Shown in pieces: positions 56,241-64,000 of a DNA stretch of 64,000 nucleotides. Each line of letters opens with the position of its first letter. The first letter of the stretch is position 1. The DNA is from Neospora caninum Liverpool (taxonomy: Eukaryota; Apicomplexa; Conoidasida; Eucoccidiorida; Sarcocystidae): assembly GCF_000208865.1 (NCBI RefSeq), contig NC_018388.1, forward strand, positions 372,001-436,000, read 5' to 3'. The position numbers and the translations under genes were made by a program. Below the pieces are notes generated by a model. It saw only the letters and a program-made list of their open reading frames with translations, was not told where the DNA came from and made no database searches.

Positions 56241-57411
56241 TTTTGCAGTCAAACCCCCGGAGTTCTGAAAGGGACCGCTCTTTTCGGAAGGCTTCGCATC
56301 GCGCGCCTGTGAAGCTATGTTCTCTGCACGTACCAGTGTCCCGTGCGCCGGCGAGAAGAGCGCTCGTCGGAAGTACGGAGACGACAAGACACCGCGAGGT
56401 GGAAGGCGCCACGGCACGGAAGACAATTACCGTTGACGAAGTTCTTCTCGACCTTTGTCGTACCGACTTGCTACCCCGGAACCCTGGCGAGCGTGATGCC
56501 TCCAACGCCACGTCAGTAAGGACTCTGGCCAAAGACGCAGATGACGAAACCGCGTTGCCGCTGAAACCCTTCTGGAAGCCCGCCAGAGACGGCGTGCACA
56601 GCGTGGCCCCTAGTTCAGGGTTCGGGGAAAACCGTCGTCATCAGTTGCACGGGAGTCTGGAGGTTTGCGGAAAATCGACAGAAACGGGATATCACAAAGT
56701 GTGTTGGCGGGACTGGTTTTTACTTGGAGGAGGAAGACGCGCTTCTCAAACCCGACGCGAGGAAAGTAGAGAGGAGCGACTGGACAAGGCAAGAGTGAGT
56801 GTACATGCATGGGGGGAGCGCATGCAATGTTGAGAAAACTGCGACGCATAAAGGTCCTGCACTGCTGCTCAACTCAATGACGGACGATACAGAATATCTT
56901 CCTCCCTCTTGTTTTCCTTACTTTCGCTTTCTTTGGCCTCCTGTCTCTGTCGATCTACCCCGTTTCATTGTCGCGCTCCGCGGAATTTACGCTTCCGAGG
57001 GTTAAGGAATCGCCGTGCCATTCTGCTCCAGTGTTATATCCCATCCGCGACTTCACCAGCCGAACGTCCTTGCTGCGTGTTTGACTGCTCCTCGTTCACG
57101 CGATCTCGTGTGCAACGCATGTGAATTCCAGCGCGTACGCCGGAAGCTCGTGGAAGCAGAAGAGGAAGCATCGCTGCAGCGTATTCAGCATCTCTCCAGT
57201 GAGATAGATATCTTCGACCTCAAATGCATCGGTTTGCGCCCGATTGGTTCCCCGGTGGCTCATCCCTTCATTCACAACTTTCATCTCTCCCTTTCTCTCA
57301 GTGCGTCTTCTGTTCTCCCCTTTCTCCCAACTCTCTCTGCTTCTTCTTTCGGAGCTCTTCGGCTTTCTGATTCAACTTCGCGAACCTCAGCTGCCTTGGT
57401 CGGGGGCCGCC
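56241..57411. promoter_or_regulatory. Divergent spacer between POLE3-like and C1D genes
   Basis: About 1.17 kb must hold both promoters. A plus-strand frame continues through its left part to 56833 (first ATG 56198), overlapping the POLE3-like coding start; its product is Arg/Ser-rich without family similarity, so it is probably fortuitous or untranslated leader. A GCATGCA sequence lies at 56820-56826, similar to apicomplexan AP2-type sites. The stretch before 57412 is pyrimidine-rich, typical of a 5' untranslated region or a splice acceptor. Confidence 0.4.
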
Positions 57412-59235
57412 ATGGCTTCGAAGGACTTCTGCTCTGTCCTCTCAGAGTACTGTCGAGAGCTCGGGAGTGTACGGACACTTCTAGAAACGTTCAAGGCCAT
57501 TCGAACGGCCGAAGATGGAGAAGAACAGCCCTTTGAAAAGCTCACAGCACTGGAGGTCGCCCAGTTTCACCTGGCCCTTGCTTTTGCGTCCTCTTCGCTG
57601 TTCTTTGGTAAGTCAGGAAGCCGACTGGCCTGTACTTGAGATGCGTTTGGATTCGAAACGCCCCGCTTTCTCCCTGCCGGAGAAAAACAGACGCAACAAA
57701 GAGCAACAGCACACATTTGGAGATGCGGTGTGTCGGTACCCCATGAGGGTTGCGTTCTCTAACGAAACGCTTTCGTGGCTTCTGGCTGCCGCGAGTTCCG
57801 ACTTGCGGCAGCCCTCTTCTCTGCGCTCTTCACTTTTTCTGAAGGAGCTGTAGGAGGGTCCTCTGTGTCGCCTTGGCGAAGGCGCTTCCGCCGGACAGAG
57901 CCACGCAATGCCTTGTGAGTTCTTGCTTCTGTTCAGCCTACTTAAAAACCCAAGGCTACGATGTCAAAGCACACCCTGTCTCTCAAGATCTGGTAAGTGG
58001 AGCTCCAACGTTCTTTCCGTCTCTTTACGCTTTTTCCTGACAAGACCGTACCGCAAAACGGAGTCCTGACGCTGTTTTCGTGGAAGGCGTCCAAACACAC
58101 ACCCCTCTCCTTTGCCCGCGCGTGTGTGAGGCAAGCGAAAAAACACAAACATTTGCCCTTGCGCTTATCTGTGTCTGGTGAATGGCCTTAGCTCCGAGTG
58201 CGACAGTACATGAGAAAAGCGGCGTCCGTCATCGAAAACGGTGAGTTCTTCAGAGCCGCGACTAAAAGGGGGAACGACCCGCGGCGAAGAAACCTGTGAC
58301 TGGTAGCTATCGGGGTTTTCCATGAAATCTGTTTGGAAGTACAGGTGTGATAGTCTTACCGTAAACTCCCAGTGCACACTCTCAGCGATCTAGCGGCTGC
58401 ACCCTTCGACAGACGGCAACATTTCGCTACTTCACAAATGGCCGAGCGGCCGCGTTTCCATTGAGCTTGCATCCGCGGAACTGGCTAGGTGGCACACTCG
58501 TTCTCTGGTGTATTTTTACCCCGTGTGCAGGATTGCGTAGGACTTCCGTCACGAAAGCGCGATTCGAACGTAGCTGAATTGTGCCTGCTTCCGCCCAGAC
58601 GTTCAGTGCGTTGCTGTTTCGAGATTACATCTTCACTGGCTGCTCACACTTGGGCTTTCTGCACTGCGCGGCGGCATGACGGCCCTTGGTTCCCGACGAC
58701 TCCGTGACGTGCCTAGTCTCAAATCCTGTTTGTATTTATCCCAGGCAATCCACCCAAGCGGAGCACGGTTGTCGACACCGCTGCAGCGAAACGCGTTGTA
58801 GCTTTCCATACGGGGTCACGAGCACAAAGCGCCACGTCCTCGTCTCCCGGCAAAAGTGGGGGGCCGCCGACTGCTTCAGGCTCGCCAGGAAAAGCTGAGA
58901 CATCAGAGAGAAAGAGACGACTACCTGCGGGTTCTCCCGAGCGTGAGGCGCACAATTCAAGTGGCCACGAGGCTTCTCCCTGCGCCAGAGGCGGTCCGCG
59001 CTCTCCAGCTGCAAGGGCACCGAAAGATGCAGAAGATACCCCGTGTAAGGAAGCGGCTGCATCGATTTCCCCCTCGTCGCTGGGTTGCTCCGCGGCTGAG
59101 AGGCGCCAAACCGACGCTAAGGAAGGATGGGAAGGCGGGAAAAATACGAAACGGAGCAAGACAGAATTGGAGAGGAAGGGAAGCTCGAGAAAAGAATGGC
59201 AGGGAGACGCAAGGACACGGCGGAAGAAACCTTGA
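57412..59235 (+). CDS. C1D/Lrp1-family nuclear exosome cofactor
   Basis: Four exons in continuous phase: 57412-57607, 57937-57992, 58192-58240 and 58745-59235; 263 residues. The start has a near-perfect context (GCCGCCATGG). The Sas10/C1D domain occupies about residues 1-125: LTALEVAQFHLALAFASSSL in exon 1, AYLKTQGYDVKAHPVSQDL in exon 2, LRVRQYMRKAASVIENG across exons 3 and 4, then VVDTAAAKRVVAF, matching the LDxGAASRFV block of C1D. In yeast and animals C1D/Lrp1 (Rrp47) binds Rrp6 and helps the nuclear exosome trim rRNA, snoRNA and other RNAs; animal C1D also binds DNA-PK and TRAX. The C-terminal 125 residues are Ser/Pro-rich and end in a lysine/arginine-rich tail (GDARTRRKKP), which could bind RNA or act as a nuclear localisation signal. 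Confidence 0.92.
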
Positions 59236-60137
59236 GCATCGATCCCAGAGATCCTGACTGGGTGCAAGTTCCGTTGTTCTTTTTGGGCATCGTGCAAACT
59301 CCCTGGGGTGCCAGCTGTGCGATGTTCCTCTTTCGGGTTTAGCTGTGAGTAACGAGTTTTGTAGACTCGCAGGCAGACCGACACTGTTTCTGGAAGGCAG
59401 CGTATATGATAGCACACAAGACGCGCCTACGTGGTCAGAGAAGCTAAACCCTCGCTACTGTCCGTCACTGTTTATACAGCATTCCGTACAGCAACATGCG
59501 GAGTAGCGCAGCGTTGACGACGCTGATAGTGGTCGACGGGACCGTAGACATCCATACACGCGGCCGCAAAACGGATACTACCCCGTCACGCTATATGCAC
59601 CTCGCCACTCCGGTTCCCGCTGTCATTCGAGCCAGTACTCTGCGCGTATCACGTGACCTGTCGCCGTTCCGAAAGAAACGTTGTCACGACGGGGTAGTGG
59701 AGATTTGCCTAGTCTTGTTAGCGGGCCATCTTCTGGCTTATGAAAATAAAGCTAGAAGCACGTGAAAACGGCAAACAGCAGGCGATACCTGTATATATGT
59801 GGAAAACACGTGCTAGCGGAGCGCGGTGATGACGCCCCTGAAAGGCTATAATTGCCGCAGACGGCCGCTGGGGCGCACGGCGAGGCAGGCAGCGATTCCT
59901 TGCACAACGCGTAACTGGACACCGTGGAAATTATTGGTGGTTTCACGTGGTATACCGTCATGGCACGGCAAATACCAGTGTATCAGCTAATGCAGGATGC
60001 ACCTTCCGGGTTTCGTGTGGGGGCAAAAGCATTGAGTGGAACTCGACCGGCACCTCTTCGTAGTCAATGAACATTGCTAAGAGAAAAACACGAACAAAAT
60101 GCGATCACAACATAATATACCCGGGATTGAGGGGCAC
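59236..60137. other. Convergent spacer between C1D and the membrane-protein gene
   Basis: About 0.9 kb 3' of both flanking genes. No gene is seen. An 11-bp inverted repeat (ACTACCCCGTC at 59577-59587 and its complement at 59688-59698) is present but unremarkable. Confidence 0.45.
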
Positions 60138-61364
60138 TCACTCTTCGTTCGCGGGAACCACGGCCGGGGTAGCACGCACAACCGTAAAAGAAGGGAGACC
60201 AATCACACAGGGTGGCACACTAGTGGATACCGCTTCATTATCATCAGGTTCGGGTGAATCTTCCCACTGAGGTGACCCTCCCCGTCCTGGAGCAAACGGA
60301 CATGTCGTGGAGACTTCGCTGGCGGCACTTCCAGTTCCGCATCGGCCGAAAGATCCACTTTTTTTTTCGCCTACAGAGGTATCTTCCGGACCGAGCGTCT
60401 CTACAGCAATCTCGTGTAGGATAGTATCTCTTGAACCGATGACTTGCTGAGCTGGCGATCCGTTCAGGTGGCTGCCGTTGGAGGACTGTGTTCTGGCTGG
60501 GCAACCACTAGAGGCGTCTGTGTCCTTGTCGGAGGAGAGAGAGAGAACGACCAGGAACCAAGCGAGCGCTAGGACGAGGAGTACGCACTGGAATGTCGCC
60601 AGAGAGATAGTCCTCATTAAATGGGCCGGTCTGAAATGAGAAACTGTATAGCCCGTTATCAGGTCAAATAGCGCTAGGACGGTCACGAGGAGGGTTACCA
60701 GGAAGACCGTGTATGCATGAAGAAACTGCAAACAGGCCTTCATGCGACCAGAAAGGCAGCACCCTGCGAAGCCCCCCGAAGGCGTCGGAGGGGGAACCCC
60801 CTGGATCAGTTGGACGGTTGAGAGTTCATCATCGAGACGCCGCTTGACAAGAAACACGTGGCAAACCAGAGAGCATGAGGAAACAACGAAGAGCATCGCC
60901 AAGTAGTACGGCATGAAGCCATTACGGTGGCCCTGGATATGCCTCACTGCGAAAAAAACCGCCCCCCCCAGTCCAAGGAACACCAGAAGCGTGTAGAAAC
61001 CGAGAGTACCGATTTCAGTCCCGGTGACAATTCGTATTCGGCTGGTTTTGGGCTGCCCTCCTGGAGCTGCCACGCTCACATCCTGGCACACCGATGACGT
61101 GTCCCTGCAAACGTACACACACAAAAGGGGAACCAGGTAATGCAGATAAAAAGACACGTACGAATAGGGTGAAAATAGACGGATACCTTGAGCATTCACC
61201 ACCAGAATTGAGAGTTTTAGCACTACCCCAACCCGCGAAAAAGGTTCTCTGCAGGAGTGCAGTATGTCTCCTATACATCTAGTAAGTCCGCAAAAACAAC
61301 GGCGACAGTGACTAGACGCGTCGACAGTAAAAGGCGTCAATCCTTGCGCCACACAAGTATGCAT
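60138..61364 (-). CDS. Predicted four-helix membrane protein, unrecognised; N-terminus uncertain
   Basis: The open frame encodes 408 residues from an ATG at 61364. Strong hydrophobic helices lie at about residues 117-140 (IGTLGFYTLLVFLGLGGAVF), 150-172, 212-238 and 254-276, followed by a soluble, Ser/Glu/Pro-rich tail of about 130 residues that ends VVPANEE. A convincing splice acceptor (GTGTGTGTACGTTTGCAG on the minus strand) sits at 61105-61106, so the terminal exon probably starts at 61104, and the first 86 codons of the open frame may be intron or leader. The ATG context at 61364 is poor, which fits this. Any upstream exon would lie to the right, and I could not place it. No transporter or receptor signature is recognisable. 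Confidence 0.55.
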   Translation of the reverse strand: MHTCVAQGLTPFTVDASSHCRRCFCGLTRCIGDILHSCREPFSRVGVVLKLSILVVNAQGIRLFSPYSYVSFYLHYLVPLLCVYVCRDTSSVCQDVSVAAPGGQPKTSRIRIVTGTEIGTLGFYTLLVFLGLGGAVFFAVRHIQGHRNGFMPYYLAMLFVVSSCSLVCHVFLVKRRLDDELSTVQLIQGVPPPTPSGGFAGCCLSGRMKACLQFLHAYTVFLVTLLVTVLALFDLITGYTVSHFRPAHLMRTISLATFQCVLLVLALAWFLVVLSLSSDKDTDASSGCPARTQSSNGSHLNGSPAQQVIGSRDTILHEIAVETLGPEDTSVGEKKSGSFGRCGTGSAASEVSTTCPFAPGRGGSPQWEDSPEPDDNEAVSTSVPPCVIGLPSFTVVRATPAVVPANEE

Positions 61365-63630
61365 TCAGCCGGCGAACTGTGGCTATCCCGCATCTGTTCC
61401 CCAATTTCAGTTGCTAGAGGTCAGTGCGGAGAGAAAAACACCCTCGAAGTTCAAGTCCACCACCGACTACAGCATACGAGCGAAAAACATTCACCGGCCG
61501 CATTCCCCACGCGTGGGAACGCACACATAGCTGACAACGCCTATACAGGGAACATTAACTGCTGCGGAAAGGAAAACAGACAGGATTCTGTGGCGAGTTG
61601 GTGCGTGCTGGCACCTGCGGCTCACATGGTGTTTGCTTGTTTAGATCGATATCCTCTTGAACAAAAGGCCGTGAAGGAACGCCCGCATTACAGAGAAAGG
61701 AAGTTCTGATTAAACTGGTAGCTGGCTCGATGCTGCGCCCCCCCGGTCTGAAGATGCTCGTTCAACTGAACTACATTGTCTGGGAGATGCGAAAGAATTA
61801 GAAGGATCCTCAAAGAAGGAGCACGCCAATTGCCTTGTATGAAGCCGAAGTTATTCGTGGAAATAAAAGAAAAGAAGCAATAAGAGTGTTCAGATGGATG
61901 CTTTCTGCCTGAGCAGGCGAGAAAAAAACAATGAAGCTTCTTTTTCCGTCACCAACCTATGAGTGTGTTAGTAGCGACGCGGTGAACGCTAGCACGAGAA
62001 ATGTGTAGGACCTGTCGCTCAGTCCCACGCCAAGGACAGGTAACAATATAGGCGGTAGCAACACGTGAGGGATTGCAAGTGCCTTCAACTCTTTATTCAG
62101 GCTAAGGGACTATAACGAGAGGACCCGCTTGTTTCTTTTCAACGTAGGAACGCCCTCGAGTCCCTTCCATGAAGGGCTCCGATAGAGAGAGTATTTGTCG
62201 CTTTTCACCACAGAATATCTGAACCCGACTTTCGTTTACAACTGCTACTGTACACTGCATACGGCAGTTGCTAAACGAATGTAGCATGGGTTATGCGACA
62301 TCCGAATAGGCTCGACTCTGCACAGAGTCAGACGCTATGCGATTATACTAGAAAGGTAAGCATCTTCGAAACTATCAAGATAAAGATTGGCTGCCTGTAG
62401 GGCGCCGAGCGCATTTCGGTTCCACTTCCGAAAGAACGACCGACCTGCTTGCAGTGCGTGGCTACTTGACGGCAGAAACAAGTTCACGGAAATATCAAAG
62501 AGCTTTCACGCTATCTATAGTGCCTGTCGAGTAGCTCAAGGAAGATTTGATCCTGTTTATGATTTAAGGAATGTAAAGGTGCTGAGTGTCTAACCGCCGG
62601 GCCATAGCGATCCTCATATTCAAAGATAATTCTATTTAAAATCGTCGATGTTCAGGTGCTGGCATCCGCTACCACGAGTAGGTTCGGAATTGTGTCGCGC
62701 CATGTCACATTTCACACCGCTTCGAAGCCAGAATATTCGTACCAACGTGTGGACGAGGAAAGTGGTGAATAGGGAAGATGGGCCATATATGTTAGGTCGA
62801 GCGGCGTCTCAAACTGGAAAAAACACGCTAAAGAAATCAACCAGACACATACACAGAACGAAAAGGAGGCGGATGCATCTTGACGGGAGACTTTTCGCGG
62901 CAGTTCCGTTCGCAGCTGTTTGTCTGCGCATGCAGTGCGAAGCTAACCACGACCACTCCCCGACAGAATATCGATTCTGCCTGTGTACACCGCAGAAAAA
63001 GGAGAGTTGTTCTTGCATTCGTCGCGCGTAGGACATCGGGATACTTCGCGATGCAGGAGAAGCTGGAAGAACCGTGAAAGAGTACCACCCTCTTCTATGA
63101 GTGCCACCCTCTTCTATGAGTGCCACCTCTCCTTTCTGCCACTCTTTTGGTGACCTGGAGACACGAAACAGCACGAGCACTGGGCGTGGTCGGCTCCAAG
63201 GCGAACCTCGTTGGAACCGCGCCCCACAACCTCCACTTCCCGCTTTCCTGTTCTGGTTCGTGCTGCTGCATTGTTTTGGTGAAAGGGTAACTCGCCCCGA
63301 AAAACGAGACGAACCCGCCAACGAGACAGCGGGGCGGCGACGCCCGGGGTGTCGCCATCTTCCAGTTGCTTCCTCCTGCCCAGAGAAAAGACGACACACG
63401 AGAAAAGGGGTTTCAGATTCAGGCATGGACGCCGTCTTTCTTAAAGGAGGTGGAAGTGGATACTTCGGGCGCGTTTCGCTACTCCACACAAAACTGACGC
63501 GAGCATGGACTCAGCCAGCACCGGTTGCAAGGGGTCACATGACAGCAGTATCTTCTCCGAGAAAGAAACACCCTGGAGAGTCCGTTCCCGCTAAGGCCAG
63601 TGGGGCAGCAGAGTCTTTGTGAGACGAGGA
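61365..63630. other. Spacer with possible upstream exons, no recognised gene
   Basis: About 2.3 kb between the membrane-protein gene (-) and the right-edge frame (+). It may include 5' exons of the former and the promoter of the latter. A plus-strand ATG frame, 63116-63622 (168 codons, Arg/Pro-rich), has no family similarity and lies where a 5' untranslated region is expected. The segment 61.7-62.4 kb is AT-rich and empty. Confidence 0.4.
63082..63130. repeat. 19-bp tandem repeat, about 2.5 copies
   Basis: Two near-identical copies of GTGCCACCCTCTTCTATGA (the first copy has TA in place of TG at its second and third bases) are followed by a partial third copy. It is a short local duplication upstream of the right-edge gene. 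Confidence 0.85.
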
Positions 63631-64000
63631 ATGGCGCGCACAGAAAAAATGCAAACTTCAAGTCTCCCGAGGAGGGAGGCGGCGCCGACAGACGTCCCCG
63701 GAAACGGGAAGGCTTTGCTGGCAGCAGCGCGTGAATACAGCTGGAGAAACTGTTTCTCTCGGAAACTCCGCGTCGCGTTTCCGTGTGTAAATGCACCTTC
63801 CCCGGTCAAGATACGGGTTGCGGAGGGCAACCCGTCTCCCCGAATGCGCCAACCTTCGACCTTCCAGTGCGGCCACTGTTGCAATTGTCGCATCTTTTCC
63901 TGGAGTCACTTGGAGGCTACGTTCTGGCTTATTGGCCATGCCGTTAGCATTGGGACTTTCTACTATTGGTGCTTGGTCCCGTTTTTCGAGGTGAAGCAGC
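63631..64000 (+). CDS. Partial ORF at right edge, membrane-spanning, unrecognised
   Basis: An ATG in a strong context (GGAATGG) opens a frame of at least 123 codons with no stop before the window ends. The N-terminal part is basic and soluble. A cysteine cluster follows (FQCGHCCNC), then a hydrophobic segment ATFWLIGHAVSIGTFYYWCL that looks like a transmembrane helix. A possible splice donor (GAG then GTGAAG) lies about ten bases before the edge, so this may be a first exon. I do not recognise the family; a multi-pass membrane protein is plausible. Confidence 0.5.
   Translation, partial: MARTEKMQTSSLPRREAAPTDVPGNGKALLAAAREYSWRNCFSRKLRVAFPCVNAPSPVKIRVAEGNPSPRMRQPSTFQCGHCCNCRIFSWSHLEATFWLIGHAVSIGTFYYWCLVPFFEVKQ

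Noticed and set aside
56198..56833. Plus-strand frame of 212 codons from its first ATG
   Set aside because: It overlaps the N-terminal coding part of the POLE3-like gene, is Arg/Ser-rich, and does not join the C1D exons. It is probably fortuitous.
58719..59417. Minus-strand frame of 232 codons
   Set aside because: It is antisense to the last exon of the C1D gene, whose frame is supported by family motifs and exon phase.
59577..59698. An 11-bp inverted repeat spaced by 100 bp
   Set aside because: It is short, with no target-site duplication and no coding content between the arms; chance is sufficient.

Overview
The window looks like nuclear DNA of a coccidian apicomplexan of the Toxoplasma/Neospora/Hammondia type. 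The evidence is: genes split by many short GT-AG introns; GC-rich, Ser/Pro/Arg-rich low-complexity expansions inside conserved proteins; long spacers between genes; and a relic of an apicomplexan-type mitochondrial cox1 gene in nuclear-looking DNA. No bacterial operon, CRISPR array, IS element or confident tRNA/rRNA gene was seen.

Layout. Positions 1-21,524 are gene-poor: only short open frames, no recognisable family, a cox1 relic at about 14.9-15.05 kb and an AT-rich island at about 9.9-10.8 kb. From 21.5 kb on, genes are regular and mostly arranged in divergent and convergent pairs: a DPY-30/EF-hand-like protein (-, 21.5-23.2 kb); an organellar, probably mitochondrial, ribosomal protein L1 in six exons (+, 24.8-29.2 kb); a giant single-exon protein ending in a CtIP/Sae2/Ctp1-type domain (-, 30.4-35.6 kb); importin-alpha in eleven exons (+, 39.1-45.5 kb); a signal-peptide protein of about 1,052 residues with a cysteine-rich domain (-, 49.5-52.7 kb); a POLE3/Dpb4-like histone-fold protein (-, 55.5-56.2 kb); a C1D/Lrp1 nuclear exosome cofactor in four exons (+, 57.4-59.2 kb); a predicted four-helix membrane protein (-, 60.1-61.1 kb or longer); and an open reading frame running off the right edge (+, from 63.63 kb).

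Functionally, most of the identifiable genes are housekeeping: nuclear import (importin-alpha), DNA-end resection (CtIP/Sae2), replication or chromatin (POLE3-like), RNA surveillance (C1D) and organelle translation (L1). The DPY-30/EF-hand protein may be axonemal, which in coccidia would mean the male gamete. The large secreted protein and the four-helix membrane protein are unrecognised and may be lineage-specific. Exon boundaries were found by joining frames across GT-AG sites and checking that codon phase stays continuous; they were not checked against transcripts. Several longer open frames begin at a non-ATG codon, so the starts given here are the first in-frame ATG.
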